Origin: UBA8438 sp963934795
GTDB taxonomy: Bacteria > Acidobacteriota > Vicinamibacteria > Vicinamibacterales > UBA8438
Reading direction: 5' to 3'
Assembly (NCBI GenBank): GCA_963934795.1
Contig: CAWWAF010000005.1
Coordinates: 1-64,000, forward strand
DNA: 64,000 nucleotides
The position numbers and the translations under genes are program-made. The first letter of the stretch is position 1; the number at the start of each line of letters is the position of its first letter. The notes under the pieces are model-generated. The model did not search any database. It had not been told where the DNA came from and worked only from the letters and a program-made list of their open reading frames with translations. This document shows positions 51,803 to 60,769 of the stretch, piece after piece.

Positions 51803-54603
51803 TCAGAACCGGAACAAGCGGGTGAGCTTGATAACGAACGCCCGATTCTCGAGCGTCGGATACCGGGGCGAGAGCGTGTCACGCTCATCCGTGTACACGA
51901 CGAAGAGCTCACTGCCCGGCAGATACTCCCATCGAAAGCGGACGTTCGTGCCAAGTGAGTCGGCCCCCGAGTTGTATTGCAGAAGAGCAGACACGAACAT
52001 CCGTGGCGTGAGCGTGTAGGTGCTCCGGGCCGCCACGACCTCGGTGGTGAAGGCACCCTGCGGCAGGTCGATCCAGTTGAGCGATACCGACGGCTCGACG
52101 GTCAACCGGGGCATCAGCCCGATCCGGCCGTTGAAGAAACTGACACTGGTCCGGTCGCCGCTAAAGAAGCTTCCGCGGTCGAGCGCCAGCGCCCCGGACC
52201 ACGGCCGCTGCTGGGCGAGAGCGTAGACGACCCGGGTGTTCACGAACGAGTAGCCGCCCACCGGAATCGACACGCCACTGGCGATCTCGAACGGCGCTTT
52301 CAAGAACTCGTAGCTGTCGGTCACGCCGGAATAGAACCGGTCGCCGTTCTCGAGCTCAATACCGAAGAGCCCCTGCTGGATGCGCGTCTCGAGCATCCCG
52401 GCCCCATCCGTCGTGTAGTCGAACGAGCCCTCCCACAGGAACTTCCGGATGGCAGCGATCGACCGGGGGCGCGGACTGAAACGGAAGGACCCAAAATTCC
52501 GCCGAAAGTCGTCTCGGCGGAGGAATCCGACCTCGGGGTTGAAGTTCGCCCCGACGGCCAACCGCTCGGCTACGACGCCCAGGTGTCGCCGCTGTAGTCG
52601 AACTGCGCTTGATAACTGATGTCATCCCCGCTCACATCAGGCGTCTGGGTGCGAGCCAGGTAGGTATTCACGTTCAGGTTGTCGAAGAACGAAAAGACGC
52701 CGTCCACGCCGTAGGTGCTGTTGGCGCCGCCGCCGTCGATGGCCACGGACCGCCGCGCGACCAGAGCGCCCACGGTACTCCGGCGCAGCACATCGCGTTT
52801 CACGCGAGCGACCGCGAAGTTGGTCCCGAGGGCGCCAGCCTCGAGGTCCTCGCCGGTCTGCACGTCCAGCAGTCCGATGCTGTATGGCCCTGCCCGTCCG
52901 GTGAGCCGCCCGCCGCCCTGAATGGGTACCGCGCCGTCTTCAGACACCCCGATTTGCCGGCTGAAGAACATGACGGGCGCCGTCCCCCCGAATCCCTGCC
53001 CGCTGAAGAAGTAGGCCGTGGGATTCGGTCGAAACCCGCCACCGAAATCGAAGATACCCTGCCCTTCCAGGAAGAACTCCCGCTTCTCCGGGTAGAACAG
53101 GCTGAAGCGCGTCAGGTTGACTTGCTGCTCGTCCACCTCGACCTGCGCAAAGTCGGTGTTGTACGTGAAATCAGCCGTCAGTCCCTGCGTCACCCCGTAC
53201 TTGACGTCGAACCCGACATCCCCGGCCAGTTCGTTGCGGAAGGTCGGCACCGATGCCAGGTTGGTCGTGGCGTCAGCAATGGCATACGTCTTCAACTCGA
53301 GGCGCGTACCGGCTTCCGGCACCTCGAGCCCAACGAGCGTCGCGGCCGACGACAACTTGAACAAACCAGCGAAGGAAAGCGCGGCCGGGATCGGCGTCAA
53401 GAACGAAATCTCGTTCTTGGATGCCGCTCGGCGCTGCACGTTGAAGCCCCAGATCTGCTCTGGTCCGGCGCCATAACGCAGCGACTTGAACGGCACCGCC
53501 ATCTCGACCGTCCACCCGCCGTCGAACCGGCCGGTGCGCACGTCCCATACCGTGTTCCAGTCGCGGTTCGGTGTCCGCTCGTTGGTGATCGTCGCGTCGA
53601 AAAGACCGCCCAGGGGGTTGGTGATGAAATTGAACGCGCTTCGCCGGTCGTAGAAAGTGTCGAGTACGACCCCAAGCGTCTCGTTGCCGAACATACCGGC
53701 GGCGTCACGCTTCATCTCGTTCGCAACTAGGCGGTCGGGAAACTCGCTCCAACACCGCGCAGCGATATACAACATGTCGTCGTCGAACAGTACCCACAGC
53801 TCGGTCTGGTCGGTCGCCGGCGCACCTTCGTCCGGCTCCTGCTGGATGAAATCGGTGACCGGGTCCACGTCCGCGTATACCCCTTCGTCGAGGAGGCCAT
53901 CGAGCTGCAGGGGACCGCCCAGCCGTACGGCGCGCATCGTCATCCGGCCCTGCGAGTCACGCGCCACCACCGCTGGCGGCGCCGGCGGCGGCGGGCCGTC
54001 GATGATGGCGGACCGTGTCATCGCGAAGCCACCGGTTCCCGGCCGCGATTCCACCGGCGCGGCATCGACGTTCGGCGACGACTCGGCGCGCGGCTCAGCC
54101 CGCTTGAGGCGGCCGGCGACACCCTCTTCGCCGCCACCGGGGACGGGAGCGGCGTCCCCCATCGTCACCTGGCGTCCGAGCAGGCCAGCCAGCCGCGCCG
54201 CCAGCTCGTCCTGCAACGCGAACAGGTCGCTGACGACACCGTCGATTTTCACGGCGTCCTCCATCGGTCCGACAACCCCATCGACCAACGTCGCCGTAAT
54301 CCGCACGCGATCGCCAATCCGCTGGTAGCTCCCCCGCACGCGCGGCCCCACCGCTCCATCTCCTGTGTCGACGCGGCCCCCGAGGTCGGCCGCCACCGCC
54401 TCGGCGATACCGCGTCCGATCCACTCGTCGGCGGCGGCGCCACTCAGATTCTCGAACGCCTCGACCACCACCGACGGCGCCGCCCCACCGCCAGCCGAAC
54501 CACGCCCCGTCTGCGCGGACGCCGCCCCAGGCGACGCAAGCGTCGCCGCGACGACCAGGCACACTGTCACGACGTTCGTCTGTCTTCGTATCACGGGGGG
54601 CAC
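51803..54603 (-). pseudogene. DUF5916-type outer-membrane protein with TolB-like N-terminus, split by a frameshift
   Basis: One protein of about 930 residues is encoded in two frames. The first runs from a GTG at 54601-54603 to a TAG at 52570-52572; the second covers about 52581 to 51803. Order: signal peptide (cleavage near ASA-Q); a TolB/FlgO-like domain (VVVEAFENLSGAAADEW, LFALQDELAARLAG); a CBM9-like beta domain (LDGLLDEGVYADVDP); and the DUF5916 barrel (FYPEKREFFLEGQGIF) with terminal Phe (TRLFRF). Adding one G at about 52582 restores WGVVAERLAVGANFNPEVGF, as in intact relatives. So it is a single-base deletion or a sequencing error in a G run. The divergent neighbour is the aldolase gene. 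Confidence 0.75.
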
Positions 54604-54661
54604 GGGAGGAAGCTTTCGGGGACGGCCAAACGTAGTAGTGTACCGATTTTGAAGGGGGAGC

Positions 54662-55630
54662 ATGCTTACTGACCAGCCACGCCGCACCGCCGCCCGGCTT
54701 CCCTGGATCTTGACGGGCGTCTGTGTCGTTGCCGTGTGCCTGACCTTCGCCACCGTCGCGGCTCAACCGTCGCCGGAGCGTCTCAACCCGCTGGTCGCCA
54801 AGCTGGCCGGGGGCGACCGCGCATTCGGGGTCAGCACCTACGACCTCTCACTCGAGAACGCGCGGTCACTCGCTCGGTCCAACCTCGACTATGTCTATGT
54901 CGACATGGAGCACGGCCCGATGGACTTCGCCGCGTTGCAGGAGTTCCTGCTGGGTCTGACGGACCGCGCCGCCGTAGCCGAACGCGGGAGCGTGGCGCAA
55001 AGCCTGACACCATTGGCCCGCCTGGCACCCTATGGCCGTGAGTCCCCGCAATGGGCCGTGAAGCAGGCGCTCGATATCGGCGTCATGGGATTGATTTTCC
55101 CCGCGATCGACACCCCGGACCAGGCGCTCCGTGCGGTGCAGTCGATGCGATACCCGCAGCGCCGTGACGCCCCCTACCCTGACCCGCCCGGACAGCGGGG
55201 CTCAGGACCGACAGCCGCCGCCTGGTTCTGGGGACTATCGACTGGCGACTACGTCCGTTACGCCGACACGTGGCCGCTCAACCCAGCGGGGGAACTGGTG
55301 GCCATCATGATGATCGAGTCCACGGAGGCGGTCCGCAACGTCGAGGCGATTGCCGAGGTCCCAGGCGTCGCCGGCTTCTACCTCGGTCCCAGTGACCTGT
55401 CCAATTCGCTGGGCCTTCCCCGCGACGACCCGCGCGTCGAGGCGGCGATTCAAACGGTGGTCGACGCCTGCCAAGGCCACGGAATCGCATGCGGCATCAC
55501 CGCCAGCGCGGCCGACATGCCGCGCCGAATCGAACAGGGCTTCACCATCCTCGGCGGGGGCCGCGCCGGAGGCGGTCTTCCCACGGCGGTCGACGCTGCG
55601 GTCGCGGCTGGCCGCGCCGTGCCCGACTAG
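54662..55630 (+). CDS. HpcH/HpaI-type aldolase with an N-terminal export signal
   Basis: The product is 322 residues, with GGGGGAG just before the ATG. Residues 1-39 form a signal peptide or membrane anchor (LPWILTGVCVVAVCLTFATVAAQ). The rest is a class II pyruvate-aldolase-like barrel: YVYVDMEHGPMDF holds the catalytic-site His, AIMMIESTEAV the metal Glu, and GFYLGPSDLSNSLGL the metal Asp. HpaI enzymes cleave or form 2-keto-3-deoxy acids in the cytoplasm; export is unusual. The inserted segment around 165-185 (PDPPGQRGSGPTAAAWFWG) is also seen in exported relatives. The substrate is unknown. Confidence 0.82.
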   Translation: MLTDQPRRTAARLPWILTGVCVVAVCLTFATVAAQPSPERLNPLVAKLAGGDRAFGVSTYDLSLENARSLARSNLDYVYVDMEHGPMDFAALQEFLLGLTDRAAVAERGSVAQSLTPLARLAPYGRESPQWAVKQALDIGVMGLIFPAIDTPDQALRAVQSMRYPQRRDAPYPDPPGQRGSGPTAAAWFWGLSTGDYVRYADTWPLNPAGELVAIMMIESTEAVRNVEAIAEVPGVAGFYLGPSDLSNSLGLPRDDPRVEAAIQTVVDACQGHGIACGITASAADMPRRIEQGFTILGGGRAGGGLPTAVDAAVAAGRAVPD

Positions 55631-55763
55631 CGCTGCGGCAGTTCCCCGGGGGAGCACGGGCTAGACACCCACCTGCTCAGCGCTCCCAGGCCGGGTCCGA
55701 CCCGCGCACAACTGGCCCGTCCATGGCTGGTCCTCGGTCGACGCTCACAGCAGTGCCACCCAG

Positions 55764-57470
55764 CTATGGAAGCGCGTAGACGAAGATGCCATTCCCTGCT
55801 CGAGGGTTCTTCATCTCCGGCAGGAGATCTCCTGGGAGCAAGCTGGTCCAGCTTGATCCGCCGAGCGGGCTCCCCGCCCCGAACGCCACGTATTGGCGCC
55901 CGTCGACGGCATACGTGATCGGATAGCCATTGGCCATGGTGGAGAGTCGGCTCCGCCAGAGCTCCTCGCCGGTCTGCGCGTCATACGCGAACACGTAGCG
56001 CTCCCAGTCGCCTATGAACACGAGACCGCCTGCGGTGGTCAGCGCAGCGGTGTTGTAGGGCGCTCGACGGCGCTGCTTCCACAACGCCTCTCCCGTACGA
56101 ATGTCCAGGGCCTGGAGTTCGCCGAGCTGGTCTGGCGCATCCGGATGAAAGTGGTTCTGACGATCACGAACACCACCCGTCCCGCCGCCGCCGAGACGTT
56201 GCTCGACCGGCAGGAACGCGGCAGTCTCGCAGTTCAGGTTCAATGGAATATACAGGGCGGTGGTGTCCGGGTGATAGGCCATCGCCCGGAGGCTCTTGAA
56301 GCCGCCGGTGCTCGGGCAGAAATAGAGTTCCTCGCCCACGTCCGAGATCATGTCCTCGCGATGGGTAACGGCACCAGTTTCCGTATTGACGTCGACGATG
56401 TTCTGGTAGCCGAGGTCGATGGCGTTCTGGTACTGGCCATTGGCCCGATCAAGTTCCCACAAGACGCCCAACTTGCCCATACTGAAGACAGACTGCTTGC
56501 CGTCGTAGTCGATCAGGATTCGCTCGAACGTCTCGTCCATGTCGTGGCTGTCGCCAGGAATGTGCTGGAAGTACCACTGCATCTCGCCGGTGGCCGGGTC
56601 TAGCGCGAGTGTCGAGTTGCTGTAGAGTGCGTCGCCGTCGGTGCCCCGGGCGTCACGCGACCACGGCTTGGCCTGCGAGGTGCCGTAGTAGACCAGCCCA
56701 GTCACCGGGTCGTAGCTCCCGGGAATCCAGGCATCGCTGCCGGCGCGCATCAGCAAGGGCAGGTCGCCCCAGGTATCGCCGCCACGCTCGCCAGGGCGGG
56801 CGACGGTTGATGTCCGCCAGAGCACCTGCCCGCTGCGGCCATCCACGCCGATGATGTAGCACGTGTCCTCGCGGAACCGCTCGCAGCCGCGGAGCCCGGC
56901 CACGACGACGCCATCGGCGATCACCGGACCGCTGGAAAAGCCATAGCCTTCCTGGTCTGGGGGGGCGGCTGGCGTGTCGTAGCGCACGACTCCTGTGCGC
57001 GCATCGAGACCCACCACATGCGCGTCGACGGTATTCAGGATGACCAGATCCTCGTAGATGGCCAGACTCCGCATCTGCGCGCCTGGCCTCCGGCGCTCAT
57101 CCATTTCGTACCGGAACTCCCAGATGAAGTCGCCGTTCCGCGCATCGAGCGCCTGCACGACATTGCCCGGGTTGGCGATGTACATCGTTCCGTCGTGCAC
57201 CACTGGCGTAGTCTGCGACACCCCTGCCTCGAGGCCCCAGGCCCACGCCAGCTGCAGGTCGCCGACATTACTCTTCTCGATCTCGTCGAGTGGGCTGTAG
57301 CCCCAACCGTCAAGCGTGCGTCGCCAGCTCAACCAGTCGCCATCATCGGGGTTCTGCAGAACCGCGTCCGTGACGGGGGTGAAGTTCTCGATCTGCGCCT
57401 GGGCCGGAACGGCCGCGGCGAACACGAACGTGGCACACGCGAATAGCGTACGGCGTCTCTTGGGCGACAT
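55764..57470 (-). CDS. PQQ-dependent dehydrogenase (methanol/ethanol-type), copy 3
   Basis: The product is 568 residues with a signal peptide (cleavage near AQA-Q) and a strong ribosome site (GGAGGT, four bases before the ATG). Segments: WRRTLDGWGYSPLDEI at the start, MYIANPGNVVQALDARNGDFIWEFRYE, GCERFREDTCYIIGVDGRSGQVLW, and the end region GGLVFIGDWERYVFAYDAQTGEELWRS with YPITYAVDGRQYVAFGAG. These match the alcohol-dehydrogenase branch better than the glucose branch. It is the third gene of a minus-strand operon with an ACHEGN-family gene and another PQQ enzyme. Substrate unproven. Confidence 0.88.
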   Translation of the reverse strand: MSPKRRRTLFACATFVFAAAVPAQAQIENFTPVTDAVLQNPDDGDWLSWRRTLDGWGYSPLDEIEKSNVGDLQLAWAWGLEAGVSQTTPVVHDGTMYIANPGNVVQALDARNGDFIWEFRYEMDERRRPGAQMRSLAIYEDLVILNTVDAHVVGLDARTGVVRYDTPAAPPDQEGYGFSSGPVIADGVVVAGLRGCERFREDTCYIIGVDGRSGQVLWRTSTVARPGERGGDTWGDLPLLMRAGSDAWIPGSYDPVTGLVYYGTSQAKPWSRDARGTDGDALYSNSTLALDPATGEMQWYFQHIPGDSHDMDETFERILIDYDGKQSVFSMGKLGVLWELDRANGQYQNAIDLGYQNIVDVNTETGAVTHREDMISDVGEELYFCPSTGGFKSLRAMAYHPDTTALYIPLNLNCETAAFLPVEQRLGGGGTGGVRDRQNHFHPDAPDQLGELQALDIRTGEALWKQRRRAPYNTAALTTAGGLVFIGDWERYVFAYDAQTGEELWRSRLSTMANGYPITYAVDGRQYVAFGAGSPLGGSSWTSLLPGDLLPEMKNPRAGNGIFVYALP

Positions 57471-57625
57471 AAGGACCTCCTGGAGCCGAAACGTGAGACC
57501 AGATACTGAAGGACACTGATGAACGATGCGGCGAATTGTACCGTGGCCGGACGCGAACGCCGAAACGGCGCGCTCGCATCAGCAAGCGCGCCGCTTTGTC
57601 TCCCCGCACATCGTTCGGCCGCTCG

Positions 57626-58621
57626 CTACTGACCGGCCTCTTCCTGACGGGCGCCGCCGAGCGCGTTCGGTACCGAGTAGTTCCCTTCGTGGCAGGCGTA
57701 CTCGAACTGGAGATACTCGTCATCTCGGTTGAACGGGAACGCCGCGGTCCAGGGCGCGGTATAGGTGTCCTCATCGTCCATCCTCACCGAATAGCGAATC
57801 TCGTCCGGACCGACGACGGTGAACCGCTCGACCATGTGCTGCTGCTCGGACTGCCGAGACCGCGTGCCCGCGGTTGGGCCGCGCATGTTCTTGACGGCTT
57901 TGAAGTTTGTCGACTCGACGACCAGGGTGTTCCCTTCCCAGCGCCCGCGTGGGTCGCCTTCCCACTGCTTCACCTTTGTGTCGGCATGTGGCTCGTCGAT
58001 CGGGATGATCCGGACGTTGTGGATCATCTCGCTGTGAATCGTGACGTAGCCGGGCGACTGCAGAATCAGCGTGCCGTTGTTGTACTCGGTGGGCATCATC
58101 ATGCCGAGCACGCCGCGAGAGATGCACCGGTCGCCCGATTCCATATTCCCGGCTTCGTCGTGCAGCTCCGCCATGGCCATGGCCACAGACTCCCGGGCGT
58201 TGGCGGTGGGTGCCGGAATACGGCCGTTCGGTGGGTCCACGATGATCGACGCCTGACCGATATCGTCCGGGGTCTCCCAGTACCAGTCGAACCAGTAGGT
58301 GCCGTAGCCACCGACCCCGCCCGCGTTCTCCTCGTGCCCCTTCCACTCCGACCCCGCGATGCGCCCTTCGCCGCGCGCCGTCGCCCGCTCCTGCAATTCC
58401 TCAGGCGAGAGCTCTTTCCCGGCGAGTTCCTCCGGCAATTCGAGCGGGGTGAATATCGCTCGCGAGTTGTTCCACATGCCGGTGATATTGGGCTGGCCAT
58501 CCGCCAACAGCTCGGGCGTATACCCTGACGCCCCGGGGGTATTCTGCGCAGCTGCCGGCGACGCCGACGCGACCATCAATCCACCCGCCAACGCTGCGAC
58601 GGTGAGTAATGCACGATTCAT
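57626..58621 (-). CDS. Secreted ACHEGN-family protein, copy 4 (unknown function)
   Basis: The product is 331 residues with a signal peptide (cleavage near AAA-Q) and an AAAGGAGA ribosome site. Family features: ITGMWNNSRAIFTPLELP, IVDPPNGRIP, C166 (DRCISRG), RWEGNTLVVESTNF, HMVERF, and C310 in FEYACHEGNYSVPNAL. It lies between two PQQ dehydrogenase genes on the same strand (gaps 87 and 155 bases), which again ties the family to quinoproteins. Function unknown. Confidence 0.76.
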   Translation of the reverse strand: MNRALLTVAALAGGLMVASASPAAAQNTPGASGYTPELLADGQPNITGMWNNSRAIFTPLELPEELAGKELSPEELQERATARGEGRIAGSEWKGHEENAGGVGGYGTYWFDWYWETPDDIGQASIIVDPPNGRIPAPTANARESVAMAMAELHDEAGNMESGDRCISRGVLGMMMPTEYNNGTLILQSPGYVTIHSEMIHNVRIIPIDEPHADTKVKQWEGDPRGRWEGNTLVVESTNFKAVKNMRGPTAGTRSRQSEQQHMVERFTVVGPDEIRYSVRMDDEDTYTAPWTAAFPFNRDDEYLQFEYACHEGNYSVPNALGGARQEEAGQ

Positions 58622-58708
58622 AAACTGTCTCCTTTACGGCACCGCTGGCCTCTCTGGCCTCGCAGCGTGTCGTCTGTAGTCCCTACGCTGAACGCGCGCG
58701 GAATACGC

Positions 58709-60667
58709 CTACTCGGGCGGCAAACGATACGCGAGCAACCGACCCGACTCGCCGCTTCCACTGACGGCGACCACGATGTACTGAGTCCCATCGAGCATGT
58801 ATGTCATGGGTGACCCGGTCTGCGGAGCCGGCATGTAGACCTCGCCGACCTCCTCGCCCGTCATCTTGTCGTATGCCCGCAGCATGGCTCCCCGTTCTCC
58901 GGACGGCGTCGTGAACATTCCGCCCTCCCCGGCGACGACGAGCGTTTTCGTGTTCAGCGTGCCGATACGTCCCACGCGGCCGGTGCGAGGCACGTCGACG
59001 CCCTGAAGCCGCGGGTGATTGCGAATGTTGTCCGGGGTGGCGCCATGCGGCACCTGCCACAAAATCTCGCCGCCATTCAGATCGATCGCGGTGATGCGGC
59101 CCCACGGTGGTTTGATAATCGGAATCCCGTCGATGGTCAGGGCCGCCTCACGCGCGCTGATCTCGGAGGCACGGCCGCGAATGAAGTTCATATCCGACCG
59201 CTCCGGGTCGTTGATGAGCCCCAGGGACACGACCTGGGTGTAGCTGTACAAGTAGATGATGCCGGTCTCCGGGTCCAGCGACGCGCCTGGCCAGTTAGTC
59301 CCGCCAGCCTGCGAGGGCAGCATCAGTGTCCCCCACGGTCCCTCTGGGACAGAGGCCGTCGGCGGGGTAAAGATCGGCCCGATCCGGTAGTGGGACGCCA
59401 CCTCCTCGGCTGCGGCCCGGAGCTCTGGCGTGAAGTCGATCAGGTCGTCGACGGCCACCCCTTGTCGGTCGTAGGCCGGTGGCTTTGTCGGGAAGGGCTG
59501 CGTGGGCGCCAGCAGCTCGCCCGGCACGTTCGAGGCTTCGACCGCGCGCTCCTCGATTGGCCAGACCGGTTCACCGGTCACCCGGTCAAAGACATACAAC
59601 CAGGTCTGCTTGCTCGGTTGGGCAATCGCCTTGATCTCTCGCCCGTCGACGGTGATGTCGACCAGGATCGGCGCGCACGGGAGATCCCAATCCCAGACGT
59701 CATGGTGAATGAACTGGTAGTACCACAGTCGCTCACCGGTCTTCAGGTCGACCGCTACCAGGCTGTCGGCGAACAGATTGTCGCCATGACGGTGACCACC
59801 GTAGTAGTCATTGGTTGGCATCTCGGTGGCGAAATACGCGATACCCAGTTCTTCGTCAATGGTCATCTGTCCCCAGACGCCCGTATTGCCGGAATACCGC
59901 CACGATTCATTCAGCCACGTATCGGCACCGAACTCGTCGCCACCCGGAACCGTGTGGAAGATCCAGTTGCGCTCGCCGGTGTTCGCGTCGAATCCGCGGA
60001 CGTGCCCTTTGACGTTTTCCATGGACTCGGGCGCGCTGCCAGGCAGGTGCGCCGCTCCGATCAAGATCGTGTCGCCGGCAACGATTGGCGCAGCGTGCAG
60101 GCCGACCTCACCCGTGACCAGATCGATGTTCTGGTCCATGTTCTCCTTGAGATCCACGACGCCACCGGAACCGAAACTCGCGAGCCGCCGTCCCGTGGCC
60201 GCATCGAGGCCAACGAGTTGATAGCCTGGCGTGACGTAGAAGATCTCGCCGACGCCATCGTGGTCGCGGTACGCCAGACCACGGCCCGACAGGCGACGCG
60301 GCGCCGCGGCGCCGCGCTCCGCCTCATCCAGTCGATGGATCCACAGCAACTCGCCCGTAGCGGCGTCCGCCGCGATGACCGACCGTCGCGTCCCAACGGT
60401 GGAGTACAGGACACCGCCAACCATCAGCGGCGTCGACTGTAGGTTGAACTCCGGCTCGGGACCGAAATTGTCGGTCCGCAGACTCCACGCCAGTTCGAGA
60501 TCATTGAAGTTGGCGGCGTCGATCTGGTCAGCGGGAGAGTAGCGAGTACTCGCAAGGTCCCCACCGTAGGTGCGCCACTCGATGTCCTGCGCGGCCGTAG
60601 GAATAGACCACACGACCGCGACCACAGCACAGCCGAACGAACGCCAGCCTCTGACGGTACAGGACAC
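58709..60667 (-). CDS. PQQ-dependent dehydrogenase (quinoprotein glucose-dehydrogenase-like), copy 4
   Basis: The product is 652 residues from a GTG at 60665-60667, chosen because GGGGGGA lies four bases upstream. The signal peptide ends near TAA-Q. Propeller landmarks: EWRTYGGDLASTRYSPADQ, ADTWLNESWRYSGN, HHDVWDWDLPCAPILVDI, WLYVFDRVTGEPVWPIEER and KPPWGRITAIDLNGGEILW. No cytochrome domain is present. It is the first gene of the minus-strand operon that continues to the ACHEGN copy 4 and the alcohol-type quinoprotein. Substrate unknown. Confidence 0.9.
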   Translation of the reverse strand: MSCTVRGWRSFGCAVVAVVWSIPTAAQDIEWRTYGGDLASTRYSPADQIDAANFNDLELAWSLRTDNFGPEPEFNLQSTPLMVGGVLYSTVGTRRSVIAADAATGELLWIHRLDEAERGAAAPRRLSGRGLAYRDHDGVGEIFYVTPGYQLVGLDAATGRRLASFGSGGVVDLKENMDQNIDLVTGEVGLHAAPIVAGDTILIGAAHLPGSAPESMENVKGHVRGFDANTGERNWIFHTVPGGDEFGADTWLNESWRYSGNTGVWGQMTIDEELGIAYFATEMPTNDYYGGHRHGDNLFADSLVAVDLKTGERLWYYQFIHHDVWDWDLPCAPILVDITVDGREIKAIAQPSKQTWLYVFDRVTGEPVWPIEERAVEASNVPGELLAPTQPFPTKPPAYDRQGVAVDDLIDFTPELRAAAEEVASHYRIGPIFTPPTASVPEGPWGTLMLPSQAGGTNWPGASLDPETGIIYLYSYTQVVSLGLINDPERSDMNFIRGRASEISAREAALTIDGIPIIKPPWGRITAIDLNGGEILWQVPHGATPDNIRNHPRLQGVDVPRTGRVGRIGTLNTKTLVVAGEGGMFTTPSGERGAMLRAYDKMTGEEVGEVYMPAPQTGSPMTYMLDGTQYIVVAVSGSGESGRLLAYRLPPE

Positions 60668-60769
60668 AATTCCCCCCGGGTTAAGAGCGCGCGGCCGGTG
60701 CCTCACGCCGTCTGTCGGTGCTCGATGGTCATCCTACCGGCGGAACGCCGCCAACACAACGCGGGGCTC

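Noticed and set aside
55692..55704. CGGGTC-C-GACCCG inverted repeat between convergent genes as a terminator
   Set aside because: One-base centre and no T-tract; such GC palindromes are frequent in sequence of this composition.
59015..60442. A long plus-strand open frame (475 codons) opposite PQQ dehydrogenase copy 4
   Set aside because: The opposite strand has full quinoprotein motifs; the plus-strand product has none and similar shadows occur opposite other high-GC genes.
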